Positions 45,115 to 55,855 of a DNA stretch of 64,000 nt are shown one piece after another. Location of the stretch: assembly GCA_964036045.1 (NCBI GenBank), contig OZ038382.1, forward strand, positions 75,254,687 to 75,318,686, in the 5' to 3' direction. Each line of letters starts with the position of its first letter. Positions within the stretch are counted from its first letter, which is position 1. The translations under genes and the position numbers were made by a program. This DNA is from Eutreptiella sp. 'Long Island Sound 2002' (lineage: Eukaryota > Euglenozoa > Euglenophyceae > Eutreptiales > Eutreptiaceae). The notes under the pieces were generated by a model. The model saw only the letters and a list, made by a program, of their open reading frames with translations. It had not been told where the DNA came from and made no database searches.

Positions 45115-46130
45115 ACAAAACCTGCGAAAAATCTTGCATGACGTCCTTGTTCCCGGATCTCCCGTTTCCCGGCGATCCAGACTTAAAGGTTGTCATTCCT
45201 GCTGACGTGGGCGTCCTGTGTAAGGGAAACAGGAGATATAAGCAGCAGTGACAGGAGCAACTGTCGCAGCTGTAATGGCTGGGACTAGATGCGTGTGAGT
45301 GTAAAACTGGTCGCAGTACCCCAGTGGCACAGCACTGCGAACCCTGTTCATCCCTGTCAGGTGCTGTAGGCCCCTGAGTTACCAGGTGTTTCTGGCAGCA
45401 ACGCCCAACCTCCTCAGACCATGAATAAAGTTCAGAACAGTGCCGACACATGGCCACTGTTATCCCTGCCTGGCTGTCCCCGCTGATTGCATAGTCCTGC
45501 TGGGGCTCTCCAAGCGGACCCCTCAACTCAGACACCTCGTGATTCATCTGGAACACATAAACTGATGGAGAAATATCCATCACACAGTCGCAGACTGGAT
45601 CAATTGTCAGTCCACACGACTTACAAAAAGGATAACCTAAGATGACATGTTCCACTACATCGGCCTTGTAGACAAACACATCCTTACAAGGAATCTCAGT
45701 CATGCGGCCGTGATGTTCCACAGGCAACGCATTGGACACCATGGCACCACGTGTACCACCAGCAATACGACTGCCATCTGCCACTGTGATCTGCAGTGGG
45801 CGGGCAGTGTCAACTCTTTATTCTTAAAAAATGAACTAGGTGCCAGTGCGAACACCTGGGAGCCGGGGTCGATCAATACTGTGTGTGGCACCCGCTCAAC
45901 AAATCCAGACACCACCAACTCCGTGGCACCATCAACCTCAGTTGGTGCCGGCTTTCGCCTAAATCTGCACACTCTTTCTCTGGTCATGCCACAGACCAGT
46001 GAATAGCGTCGTACAGTGGCAGGACCCATTGCACATGACCAGATGCAGACCTCCAGTATAGGCAACACAAGCGACACTGGGGGCTGATTTACAGAAGCAG
46101 CGTTCAGTCTCCGCGTCCGCTTGCTGCAAG
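45101..46130 (-). pseudogene. retroviral-type aspartic protease of the gypsy element
   Basis: At about 46,130-45,800 one frame reads ELVVSGFVERVPHTVLIDPG, then SQVFALAPSSFF, the D-x-G active-site region. Pro replaces the usual Ser/Thr (DPG, near 45,868), which would be unusual for an active enzyme. The frame at 45,784-45,101 continues with GSRIAGGTRGA, PCKDVFVYKADVVEHVILGY and PFCKSCGLTIDP, the ILG..(F/W) C-terminal signature, followed by a long Cys-rich tail. A frameshift at about 45,790 separates the halves. The enzyme would cut the Gag-Pol polyprotein. Confidence 0.65.
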
Positions 46131-46177
46131 GTCGGGTGGCCCTTTCCACGGTTACCCTTGCCCTTGGCACCTTTCGG

Positions 46178-47317
46178 CTAACACAATTCAGCACTGTGCC
46201 CATCTTTGCCACAATTTGTGCAGTATCGTTCCTGGCCTTTACCTTGTCTCTGTCCACTCTGTCCTTGCCCATATGTTCCACCTCGTCCACCGCCACCTTG
46301 GTTCTGGTCGCGGCCATCCTGACCACGTCCCCAAGCAAGGCCTTTACCGCGGCCCTTGCCTTGGTCTTGCCGGCCCCCACCACGGTTCATTCTCATGACC
46401 TCGGCTGCATCTTCATGCTGGGCCCAATCGCGGTCTTCGCGCCACCCAATCTCATACACCAGGATCTCATGGACTCCTTGCAGCGTCAATTCCTGCCCAT
46501 GGATCCGGTCCCATTTATACACCTCATTCAACTCCTCACCATATTCACCGTGTCGCACCAAGGCATCCATAAAAACTTCCTTTGCCCAATCAACTGCAAC
46601 CGGCATGGCCTTTGAGAGCAAAAGACTCCATTTCAGCACCAAATTTCCATATTTGTCCAAGAATTTTCCAGGCGGAGGCTGCAAGACTGTCCATACCCGC
46701 CACAACAAACGCCAGCTTTGTAGGCCGCGGGCCCGCCCGCAAAATGCAACCACATTTGTTGGTAGGTCCATCCCATCGTCATATGAATCTCCGTATGGAG
46801 AGCCCGTGTGGCCTCTGGGAGCGTAGTGATGAGAATTTTCACCATGAGGTTTGGCTTCACATCTCCCAGACCAATGATCACGAAACCGTCCCCAGAGTAA
46901 CTCGAAAGCGAGGCACTACTTGTAGTCTCCATTCCATCTGGCACACTCTAACATTTTCTGGACCTCCTTCCTGGTGTCGTCGTCCAAAGCTTCCAAATCG
47001 GGCTTGGACGATCCCGTGAGCCCAAATAAGCGGCGAACGTTCTGCTGGATTCCTGCGGGTTCTGCCGGCTGGCCGAGATTTTGTGTTTCGTCAAACCACT
47101 CCAAGCTTTCAAAGGCCATGTCAACTTCAAAGGACACATTTTTGTCTCTGGAACAAATTCCTTGATACTCGTCACCAAATTCACCACATTTGCCATCCAA
47201 TTCATCATCATCATTCCTACCAAAAGAGCGAGTGCCATAAAGAAACATTGTCCTGAACCTTCCTTGCTCACCACTCTTCATATCCCGGCAACTTCCGCTC
47301 ACCAACGGTTTTGCCAC
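46178..47317 (-). pseudogene. Gag with CCHC zinc knuckle
   Basis: Three overlapping frames (47,317-46,916, 46,944-46,633, 46,771-46,178) carry a capsid-like part (YQQMWLHFAGGPAAYKAG; EVFMDALVRHGEYGEELN). A Gly/Arg/Gln-rich basic stretch follows (GRGQDGRDQNQGGGGRGG), then the knuckle CTNCGKDGHSAELC (C-x2-C-x4-H-x4-C, 46,222-46,181). Gag packages element RNA. The knuckle at the C-terminus directly before the protease is the expected position. Frame changes at about 46,930 and 46,640 interrupt it. Confidence 0.75.
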
Positions 47318-48258
47318 ATTCTAGGTGGGTATCTTGCCTTGTGTGATGTTAAGATGAAGCGTGTGTGGGCGGGAAAAAATGGGAGGGGTCTATCGCTCAC
47401 CATCACCCCAATGGAACTTATCACCAAGAACGCCAAGGAATTTTTTTTTGCGGCACACCGGACGGAGGTGGAACGCTTGGAGGCATTATCTTGTCCCCGT
47501 CCAAAGAAAGCCGCGGACAGGGATTCAACCGATCTAGTTCTCCAATTAACATGCCCCCTGGAGCGCCCGCAGGAGCATACCCAAAATGATTCATCGTGGC
47601 TGAATTCCTTTGCCTCATCCACTCCTTCATGTTCCCATCCCTCAATGGCGAGGCGGAACGCTGCGACCTCCCGTTGAAGATTGCAGACGTCGAGAGTGAG
47701 CGCTGCAATGGAAGAAGGCGAGGCAGAGTTAATGAGCTCATATTTAATAGTGTGCTCACGACTCAAACCCACGAGTTCATCACGTCGGTAGTGAATGGAC
47801 GTGCGCAACTGCCTAAATTTGTCTTCGTGAGTGCTTATACTAGCCTCCAAGTTATTTTGCACCTCTCTAATATCGGTTCGACCCGGGCAAGACAATGGGG
47901 AATCATCCCCACATTGCCCATTGCATCCCGGTGTGACTCCGACGCCCCCATTTCTTGTTGTAAATTCATGATCCCCGGCGTGTTGTTCGTTGGATGAACT
48001 CGCATTTGCATGGTCCTGGAGCAAGGAGCGAAGAGAGTTAATGATATTCTCATTGGCTCGCACAGAGGACAAACACGTGGCGTTCTCTTGACCCATAGTC
48101 GCATTGACCAACTCAATGCTGATGAGTCGCGATTCAATACTGGATTGGGCTTTACGGAATTCCGCAATGCATGAATATTGCAAGTCACAAAAATGAGAAG
48201 GGATGGTTGACGAGACATGGGAAGAAGAATTTGAAAGCGCGGAAACTAAATGAGTCAA
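47299..48258 (-). CDS. coiled-coil N-terminal Gag segment 2
   Basis: The 319-codon frame is rich in Ser/Asn/Glu with heptad-like stretches (CIAEFRKAQSSIESRLISIE; DIREVQNNLEASISTHEDKF; LTLDVCNLQREVAAFRLAIE). Near 47,640 the coherent reading passes to another frame (47,759-47,421: NMKEWMRQRNSATMNHFGYA, PPPSGVPQKKI), so the C-terminal third of this ORF is shadow. It lies between the first coiled-coil frame and the CCHC Gag, and probably belongs to one long structural polyprotein. Confidence 0.5.
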   Translation of the reverse strand: MTHLVSALSNSSSHVSSTIPSHFCDLQYSCIAEFRKAQSSIESRLISIELVNATMGQENATCLSSVRANENIINSLRSLLQDHANASSSNEQHAGDHEFTTRNGGVGVTPGCNGQCGDDSPLSCPGRTDIREVQNNLEASISTHEDKFRQLRTSIHYRRDELVGLSREHTIKYELINSASPSSIAALTLDVCNLQREVAAFRLAIEGWEHEGVDEAKEFSHDESFWVCSCGRSRGHVNWRTRSVESLSAAFFGRGQDNASKRSTSVRCAAKKNSLAFLVISSIGVMVSDRPLPFFPAHTRFILTSHKARYPPRMWQNRW

Positions 48259-48326
48259 GTGATTAATTTCTCTTGATCAAATTTTTCACAAGTCTGAACT
48301 TTCCCATGACAAGCCTTCTCGACTCT

Positions 48327-49265
48327 CTAAAGAGCTCTAAGATGAGCGACCCGCATACTTGCCAAGCTCTCGGGATGCTCATGACTTGTTAACCGAATTT
48401 TTGCCTCATAATGATCTCGAACAGTGCACATTTCATTCTCAACGAACTCACGAAAGGTGATGTCCATTTTCTCAATATCACTCTGAAGCTTGGCAGCATC
48501 TTTGCCACATGACTTACACGCCTCCTTCATCATGGACGTGGCGGCTGTACCTTGTGAGTGTGATACATCGAAGCCCCGAAAATCCTCTTCCAATTGATCG
48601 ATGCGTTGTGAAACTTGATTCAACAAAGGTATATCCTTCAAAGGCGATGGTGGCACTTGAAATCCTTCACCAACCAAGAACGTTAACGCACTTGACAACC
48701 AACTCACTTGGTGATCGCAAAGTTGTTTATTACTTTCCATGGTAGTCTTCAAACTCGCATTTTCCGCGCCAATTTGTTGGACATCTTTTGTTAATTGGGT
48801 ACGAAATTCACTCAGTCGCTTGTCCCAATCAATGATCTCACCACGAACTTTGGCAATCTCCGAATGTAGACAATTATCGTTCTGCGATGCGACATAAAAG
48901 GCACGAGCCACTCCTTCAAGGTGTTCAGCATGCAAATCAAAGTGCTTGTGGAAAATGGTGTTTACTTCATTTTGGCGTTGGAAATCATCAAAAATCGACT
49001 TCATGTGAGTGATAGGTTCACTTATAAACGAGAGCCACTCATGAGGATTGCCTTGAGAGTCAAACCAACGTTCCCTTTCAACCCGAACCTTGCGTGTTTC
49101 GAAATCAACATCCATATGCCGAACTGCATATTGTCCTTCCATGTTCTGATTGGATGCAAGAGAAGTCAACTGAACCAGAGAGCCACACGCAAAGGCCGGC
49201 GCTTGATAAGCAATGGCTTGTTGTTGACCACGAACAGCTACCATGCTAGATATTTGTGAAGCCAT
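48327..49265 (-). CDS. coiled-coil N-terminal Gag segment 1
   Basis: I place the start at the ATG at 49,265 (MASQISSMVAV), not the upstream non-ATG extension, because the ATG follows the leader repeat and is shared with copy 1. About 313 codons follow. They contain EHLEGVARAFYVASQNDN, KVRGEIIDWDKRLSEFRTQL, DQLEEDFRGFDVSHSQG and CGKDAAKLQSDIEKMD, a long predicted helical coiled coil. No database family is recognised. The position, first in the element and before the zinc knuckle, supports a Gag structural role. Confidence 0.55.
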   Translation of the reverse strand: MASQISSMVAVRGQQQAIAYQAPAFACGSLVQLTSLASNQNMEGQYAVRHMDVDFETRKVRVERERWFDSQGNPHEWLSFISEPITHMKSIFDDFQRQNEVNTIFHKHFDLHAEHLEGVARAFYVASQNDNCLHSEIAKVRGEIIDWDKRLSEFRTQLTKDVQQIGAENASLKTTMESNKQLCDHQVSWLSSALTFLVGEGFQVPPSPLKDIPLLNQVSQRIDQLEEDFRGFDVSHSQGTAATSMMKEACKSCGKDAAKLQSDIEKMDITFREFVENEMCTVRDHYEAKIRLTSHEHPESLASMRVAHLRAL

Positions 49266-49686
49266 GGATTGTTTGTCGATCCAATCATGCAAAACCCAGT
49301 TGTAGTTTTACTCCTTGAAATGAGGAACCTTCCTTTGACACCGGGTTTATGCCAACCACAAAAACACAGACCTCAATGATGTTCAAAGCAGGATCACAAC
49401 ATCAAGACCACGAATATCCATTCACTGTCATTGTTGCATTGTGAAACAGGACACTGAAATGTGACAGTGAACCGACCTTCAATACTGATCATGATGCAAG
49501 AATTGTACAGTCTGATTGCTACAATCGCTGATGAATAAAGCGTACTGAATTGAGGTGTCGTCAGTTTATCACACAGAAATTTGCACGCGACGATCTGAGG
49601 CGAGAGCGCTGCCGCGAATCCTATTCATCACAGCCGATTCTAACTGCCTGCAGCCAAGCTGGGCGGCCGTGACTCACTGCCACCTA
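49240..49686 (-). repeat. 440-bp leader repeat, copy 2
   Basis: It matches 28,985-29,432 (GCAAAACCCAGTTGTAGTTT; ACGATCTGAGGCGAGAGCGC; CTAACTGCCTGCAGCCAAGC). It ends on the minus strand at the Gag ATG plus about seven codons. It is the candidate 5' LTR/leader of the gypsy element. Confidence 0.6.
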
Positions 49687-49719
49687 CAAGAGGGAGTGTG
49701 TAATGTGCATGCTAGACTT

Positions 49720-50830
49720 CTAATTTGCAAGCAAATCACCGGAGGGTGCCGAGTTGATAGGGTGTGCATTGTGCCGGATTTGACACCTGTACCATCGTAC
49801 AAACCTCTCGATGTCATGTTCCTTGATGTCTTCCAAACCATATTGCTCTCGGTCCGCCGCCATCACCGAAAAAACTCTATGCATCATTGAATTCTTGGCG
49901 AGCATGTGTATCCATCCGCGCTTGTCAACGAGTGTAAAGGGAACAAGGTGTCATCCTTCATGCCGTGTTGCATGCAAGCATCTCATCGCAACGTGTCTGA
50001 CAACCGCTCCATAACTTGGCGTAGCTTGCCAATGTCCTGCATACTTTCTACGAGATCGTCAAGCGCGCGTTCAAACTTCGCGGTCATCCTGTGCACCCAT
50101 GCCTCCAATTCGTCGCTTGTCAGGGATGAGCTCTCACCATTGATCGTCCTCTCCTCAACGCTACTGGTTGATCTGGAGCTTCGGGTTGTTGTTTGTCCTG
50201 TTGTCCTCTTGCACTCCTTGATCTCTGTTGTTCTTGGGAGTTTCTCGAGGCCCCTACCGATGGCGGGGCCACATTCTCGGCTTGCTCCGGTCTTCCACGT
50301 CCTTCGGCTCCCTTGGCGTTAACACCATTGATCTTCGGAAGCAAAGTTTCAAACTTTGCATCAAGGGTAGTGTCCAATTCTTTGGTCAGGTCCTTTTTGA
50401 ACGCATGAAATTCCTCGGAAGGTGTGTCCACGTACTCTGAAGTATGCGTCTTTTTTGAGTGAAGGATAGTCGTTCTCTTCTCATGATCCTTGAATTTTGT
50501 GTCCACGTTCGCTTCAAGTTTGTCTTCTGATAAGCGCCACCGAATTTTGATCCGCTTTTGTGGTTGCTGCCTGTTCTTTGTCAGCAGTCTTCTTGTCTTC
50601 ATGACCCTCCTCCATGGCATCTTCGTCATCGTTGTCTGCACTCGAGGTATTCTCGTTACCGACGTTGTCAATGCGTTGTGGCACCTTTCTCTTTTGCATC
50701 TTTGAGTTTTTGAGCTCCTTTGGCGTTGGTTTCATCGTTTCCTCTTCGTTCTCATCCGTGGAGCTCTCATCCGTGTCGGAGTCTCCGTCACACAGCGCCG
50801 AGAGTCATGTTGTTGACTTTGATCCGGACC
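49720..50830 (-). pseudogene. acidic, coiled-coil protein fragment (R5-linked)
   Basis: The coherent minus-strand sequence starts with an acidic disordered region (DNDDEDAMEEGHEDKKTADK, 50,735-50,514). It passes to the frame 50,671-50,120 (KDLTKELDTTLDAKFETLLP; RNSQEQQRSRSARGQQDKQQ). It ends in another frame at 49,905-49,720 (MAADREQYGLEDIKEHDIER, FVRWYRCQIRHNAHP). At least three shifts are needed. It resembles a retroelement structural or accessory protein in composition only; no domain is recognised. It lies directly upstream of the gypsy leader and is broken on its 5' side by the repeat at 50,826. Confidence 0.4.
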
Positions 50831-52405
50831 GGGTGGCCGCGACACTGCCTTCCCAAGCACCTACGGGAGCGGCTTAAGAGGCACCTGACTTCGGGCAGTG
50901 AGAGGGACAGGATGTCCCCTTGGTAAGACCTTCTTCCTGCACTTTCAAATGAGGCATCCGGAGCTACCGAAGATACCTACCTACCCTGACTTTGATCCAT
51001 CCCTTACTGCTTGCACGACAGGTTTGTCCACTTACTGGGCCATGAGCGGCGGTTGTAGATCGAAAGTTTGCAATTCTTGCCGCCGGTTGCACGCTTTCAC
51101 AAAGGTTGGCGCATTCTTGGGCGCGTCGAACACAAAGATGATGGTTGCTAGCACAAACACGGAAACATGTAGATTATGCGGGATCATTCCTTGCACTCCC
51201 TTGGGGTGCGTTGTACCGAGTTCAACTGCCTCACGCAAAATTTGTCATAAGACTCCAAGCCGTGGTCATCACCGCGCAATTGCTCTTAACCCTCTTATCA
51301 TAGGCGGTGGTCGTCACTTCTTTTTTCCTTTTCAAACCAGACAAGCTCTGATGCACCGCCGTATCAACTTGCTCTCTCTCCAGAATTGTTTGCGCTTCAT
51401 GGACGAGTGTCTTCATGTAGTTGAATACGTGTTCAATGTACGGAGCCGGACACTCTCGACTCCCGTGTGTTCGGTCTTCACATTTGAGCATAGGCCTCTA
51501 CGTTCTCCTTGATCCCCAAATTGACCAAACTAGCTCCTCGTGAAACCGCCCTTGCCTCTTGATTTTCACTTGCTGCCTCTGCTGCTTGACCCATAACTTT
51601 GATGTTGTCCATACCCTTTGCCTTTGCCATAGCCGTAATTGTTGGAGAAGTAGCTCATGTCGCAAGGTCCGGTCTTCGGGTTCCTTCCGCGATATGCTCG
51701 ATCACGAAAACTGTCGTCAGCAACAAGAAATAGCACGTGACCTTCTCAATAGGCCATTGGACTGTATCACAAAGGAATGTATCTGTGTTTTGCTCAGCGA
51801 ATGAAATAGACAAACTATTCACAGACGTACTACAATTTAGGAATTTCCCTTGCGCTCAGTCAACTCTTTCGTTCTCACCGGTGCTACTGCAGCTATCACT
51901 TAGTGAAGGCTTTAATCTAGAAACTCAGTACTCCAGAAGACCTGCTCTTGGTGACATGAATCTACATGCTTTGTGTAACGTGACTTCGAACAATTCACCT
52001 GTGGAAGGCAATTCAAGTCAATATTGCTCTACAGTGAAACCGGACTTGGTGGCCAAGATCAGAGGGTGCCGTGGCATGGGCAGCAACATTACTTTTATTG
52101 CTCTGTGCATCCCCGCGTTACCACTGGTGTGCTAGGGGGGTTTTCAGCAACATTGCTTTGCATAGGAGACATAAACATTCTGAAGCTCTACAGTAGCCTG
52201 CAAACAGATATCATACACAGAGCAATGAAATACCTGATATGCACATACCTGAAATCCACCCTATCATCCACTAATTCATGTAACTATAAAAGATCCATAA
52301 TTGCCTTATCGATCCCACATCCTATGTTCCTAACAAGCAAATGGAATGTAATATACAATAGTCCCATAGGGTCATATAATGATCCCTTAGGGGGAATACG
52401 CTAGG
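50826..52405. repeat. repeat family R5, copy 1
   Basis: Matches 56,254-57,835 over ~1.58 kb. It starts with the GGACCGGGTGGCCGCGAC to CCTACCTACC module and has a minus-strand coding-like part (about 51,030-51,720). It contains the ~220-bp E2 tail at 51,735-51,955 and ends in ATAATGATCCCTTAGGGGGA and CGCTAGGGTATGGTTGTG. What follows differs between copies (a LINE fragment here, other DNA at 57,836), so this end is a true repeat boundary. Confidence 0.85.
51030..51720 (-). pseudogene. R5 coding-like region, copy 1
   Basis: In order on the minus strand: a Gly/Tyr/Lys-rich stretch (NNYGYGKGKGYGQHQSYGS), then a helical part (YIEHVFNYMKTLVHEAQTIL, EREQVDTAVHQSLSGLKRKK), then LREAVELGTTHPKGVQGMIP, HNLHVSVFVLATIIFVFDAP and KACNRRQ. 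Frame changes occur at about 51,490 and 51,235. The second is identical in copy 2. The amino-acid pattern is conserved between copies despite base changes. No family is recognised. Confidence 0.4.
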
Positions 52406-52407
52406 GT

Positions 52408-53810
52408 ATGGTTGTGCCCAACATGGCCCACTCCCTACCCAGCGCCACCCCCAGCAACACCAAAGAGTGGGAGCCGGAAACATGGGTAGCCCCGATGACC
52501 AGCCTGAGCAACTTCAGGCACCACGTCCCGGGGGACAACCGGCAGCCAGCCCCCTCCGCGTACATGACCCTCAGGTACAATCTGCACTACACCCTCTCCG
52601 CAACCCACTACCACGCACCACATGGCCACTGGGTGACGCACGGCACCGACTCCCTCCTTCCCGCCGACTACGCCCCCCCTCCACACAACCAAGGCCTCGA
52701 CACGTACGCCAGGAAGGACGAGCCGGACGACCCCACATCTGGGGCACGTGGGAACGCAAGTCCCTGGACACACTGCTCTCCATCCGCAGCAGCAACCAGG
52801 GCCTTGGTAGGGCGATGTATTGCCTTGCCAAGTGGACGCAACGGACCTGGGGGATCCCCACGGACCGGTGGCGCGGAAGGTCACGCTGTTCCCCCAGCAG
52901 AGGGAGGGCCCCCCAAACCGAAGGAGACCCACCCCCCCACGCCCCACCACCCTACAGCTCTGCCCGTACATGGTGGCAGCCTGCCTCATGGCGCTGCTGT
53001 GGCCGGGCCCGCACACCCCTCCGTAAACTACCCCGACCTCACGGAGTCGGACATGCCCGGCATTCAGCGATGCTTCCTCTGCACCCTCGACTACCTCGAA
53101 GAAAAGTACCCGGAAGTCCTGGAGCAGATATGGACACCCCCCCCGGCCTAACCCACGTGCCCGCACAGCGGACACAACGCCACCACACCAGCACCAGCAC
53201 GCACAGATCACCAGGGAAAGCACGCGCACACGCCCGGTGCCCGAACCCGCCCCCAATCACTACTCCCAGGACCCAGCATCCTACGCCCGCCCCCGAAGCC
53301 CAGGGCCCTCCGCCGTCCCCCACAGCCCTCTCCTCTGCTTCCGACTCCACAACCTCCGCCACTACAACCACCTCATCCACCACCACCACCACATCCTCAT
53401 CCAGCACTCCTACCCCCAAGCCGCGGGGGAAACCTCCCAAACGGGACCCCAAAGACCTCCCCACGGCGAGCAACCCCGCCGCCGCCAAGGCCCACGCCCC
53501 GACGAGGCCCGCACCAGCAACCCAGCAGAAACCCAAGACCGCCGCCAAACAGCCTCCCAAACCCGTCGGCGCGACACGACCGCAACCCGCTACCAAACCC
53601 AAACCCGTCCCCAAGCCCGGCGCCACGACAGCAGCGCAAGCCCGACCCCCCGAGAACGTCCTCTATGACATTCGGCCCCAGCGGTCCCAGGCCCGGAGGC
53701 AGCAGCACCCAGCACGGCGCCCCCCCACCGTCACCGACGCCGCCGCCACCACCTTCATGGCGGAGCGCGCCGCGGCCGAAGCACGACGCACCTGGACAGG
53801 TGAATATCCT
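52408..53810 (+). pseudogene. LINE ORF1-like fragment, 5' part
   Basis: Plus-strand, T-poor sense sequence coherent in alternating frames. 52,408-52,760 has WEPETWVAPMTSLSNFRHHV. The next frame has WERKSLDTLLSIRSSNQGLG and RAMYCLAKWTQRTWGIPTDR. The third has ARKVTLFPQQREGPPNRRRP and LCPYMVAACLMALLWPG. Then NYPDLTESDMPGIQRCFLCT and LDYLEEKYPEVLEQIW follow. A long Thr/Ser/Pro/Ala/Lys linker (53,200-53,660) follows, then FMAERAAAEARRTW. The Pro/Ala/Lys composition and strand bias match the ORF1-like frames at 2.65-6.4 kb, but I see no alignable motif shared with them. It is broken at 53,810 by an insertion. Confidence 0.45.
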
Positions 53811-54344
53811 GAAGGTCTCACACCATGGTGCTATTCCTGTGGCGTGGTCACGAGGTATGCATGTGTTGAGATAAGGATTGAAATTTCTTCCTGACCCAAA
53901 AACTGTTTGACATCCTCAGGCCTTTACGCAATCTCAAATGTATGTTCAGGAATATAGGTCTGATTTCCTTATCCAACCGGCAGCAAGTTTGATTGGCGCG
54001 CGCTCTTTGGACAGCGTGGACAGATTTGGGATTGGATCAGGACTTTGTTTGTTTTAATTATCGACAATTTCAGCACGCATCGATGGAATAATTATCATTT
54101 TTTGAGCATTTTTCAACGGACAGATTTCAGCACGGTCCTTGTGTTTGAATGTACCATACTCATGTTTTCTCTTGCTCACTTCGTAGCTGATGAGGGGACT
54201 ATAAGCCCGAAACGCGTACAAGTTCAAGGGACACCAACAATTGTGGGTTCATTGTCACAAGCGTGCCTGTGTTGACTACTATTGAGGTAAAGATTTTGAA
54301 AAGATTCGGTGATTTCACAAAATCAATCAAACGGCATCTAGCGG
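53811..54344. mobile_element. ~530-bp insertion in the LINE fragment
   Basis: The sequence changes abruptly from T-poor, GC-rich to AT-rich at about 53,811 and back at about 54,345-54,385. It contains a hammerhead-like core (54,187-54,217). No ORF of note and no clear target-site duplication. It may be a small non-autonomous or Penelope-related element. Confidence 0.4.
54187..54217 (+). ncRNA. hammerhead-ribozyme-like core
   Basis: CTGATGA (54,187-54,193), a GGG..CCC stem and GAAAC (54,209-54,213), then the palindrome ACGCGT (54,212-54,217). This is the order of the hammerhead core. Penelope-like elements carry hammerheads with a very short helix III and palindromic loops. Helix I does not pair well here, so activity is doubtful. 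Confidence 0.3.
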
Positions 54345-54890
54345 TCAAGCAAGGGTTGATACCATCGAGGCTTTTGTCAAAAGGAAGGCCCGCACCCCGG
54401 GCCCCCAGACCACCCCCGACCGGACCAGATCGACGCCAGGGTCCACCAGCAGCGTCCCCGCCCCCCTACCAACCCTCGATGTCAGCCCACATACAGCACA
54501 TGCTCGAGGGCCTGGTCCACCGGCCCTGCAAGAGGTCGGTGGAGAACAGCCCCCTCAAGCCGGCGGGGGGGTGGATGCCGCAGGCCGCATGGGAAGCCAT
54601 GCTGTCCGATGCGCTCCACCCCCTGGGAGTCCTCCCCCGCAGCCTCCCCGCACCCGGGGACCACCCGTATGTCCTCAGGCGCCTGCGGAAGACCCCCCAG
54701 GAGATGCAGCGAGATGGCATCCGCCTCCGGGACATCGGCCAAAGTCCACCCCCGCACACACACACCCCCTCACCACCCCACAAGCGTCGGCGCACCGACG
54801 TTGGCGGCACCCACAGCACCCCAGGAGCCCTGCGCGCCACACAGCACGACGCCCCTGACCCCCCAGCCAGCGGCACCGCCACCTAACCCC
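54345..54890 (+). pseudogene. LINE ORF1-like fragment, 3' part
   Basis: The frame 54,263-54,886 becomes T-poor and coherent from about 54,385. It reads MSAHIQHMLEGLVHRPCKRS, then GWMPQAAWEAMLSDALHPLG, DHPYVLRRLRKTPQEMQRDG and IRLRDIGQS, and ends in Pro/His/Thr-rich sequence and a stop at 54,886. It is the continuation of the fragment interrupted at 53,810. No endonuclease or RT follows, so the element is 3'-deleted. Confidence 0.45.
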
Positions 54891-55489
54891 GTTGCCCACC
54901 CAGCCACACCAGGCCCCGCCTGAAGAACACAAAACAAACCGGAAGCCGAAGGACGCCAACGCACACGCCAACGGGCACCGCTACGACCAAAGACACCAAG
55001 CCCAAGCCCGCAACCGTCACAACCGCCTAACTAAGCCAAAGCCCCAACACGAATCTAACCCCAGCCACACCCCAAAACCGCTAACCCTGGACTTCTAACA
55101 AGGCCCGTCGAGGGAGCAACGTAGCCACAGCCCACACCCACAGCCAACACGGCCACCTAACCAGCCAGCACCTAAAGCAAAGAGGCACCACACCAAACCA
55201 CCGTAACCCATATCCGTGTACATTAGGACGCGCGAGCCGCACCCCTGGGGCGCGGGCGCCACCAAAGCACCAACAACACACGCCAGAGAACACAACACTA
55301 TTGCACCACTGCACCAGTTGCTCATGCTTGTGCCTGCAGTGTACACGCGCCCCCTTCTTTGCAAATTTTTAAAAACTTTCTTATTTATTTTTTCAAAGGA
55401 AAAAAACGAGATGGCACGAAAAAAAATTAGGGGGAGAAGAAGAGAGACACAACCACCAACGGCACACGCAGACCAGAAACAGCGCGCAC
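54891..55489. other. spacer after the LINE fragment
   Basis: CA-rich, T-poor to about 55,200, then mixed, with A/T runs at 55,364-55,430. No gene seen. Confidence 0.5.
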
Positions 55490-55855
55490 GCCGGTGAACA
55501 AGCACCGAGGACAACAAAGGGACAGGAAACCACGGCCAGGCACACTGGTGAACAGGAGCCAAATGGCCCAGGACACCCCATACACAACACAACACACCAA
55601 GCGGGCGCACCGGTGAACAGGAGCCAAGTGGCCCAGGACACCGCACACGCAAGGCGACAAACCACGCGGGCACACCGGTGAACAGGAGCCAAGTGGCCCA
55701 GAATACCGCACAAGCAAAGCAACGCTGCGAGCGGGCGCACTGGTGAACAGGAGCTAAGTGGCCCAGGACACCGCAGAAGCAACGCAACGCACCGAGCGGG
55801 CACACCGGTGAACAGGAGCCAAGTGGCCCAGGACACCGCACACACGTAGGGCGGC
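55490..55855. repeat. 65-bp minisatellite, about 5-6 copies
   Basis: (C/T)GGTGAACAGGAGCCAA at 55,545, 55,611, 55,676 and later units, with a spacing of 65-66 bp. It is the variant with GCCAAGTGGCCCAGGAC typical of the right half of the window. Confidence 0.9.

Larger units (their letters stand above)
40730..49690 (-). mobile_element. decayed Ty3/gypsy-like retrotransposon
   Basis: The minus-strand order is leader (49.69-49.24), Gag frames (49.26-46.18), protease (46.1-45.1), methylase-like domain (44.5-43.75), RT (43.7-42.75), RNase H (42.75-42.4) and integrase (42.37-40.73). RT-RNase H-integrase is the Ty3/gypsy order. Each domain is split by frameshifts. No pair of identical LTRs was found. 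The leader repeat at 49.24 has a relative downstream of integrase copy 1 (28.99 kb), which is where a 3' LTR would lie, so that repeat may be the LTR or part of it. Confidence 0.8.
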
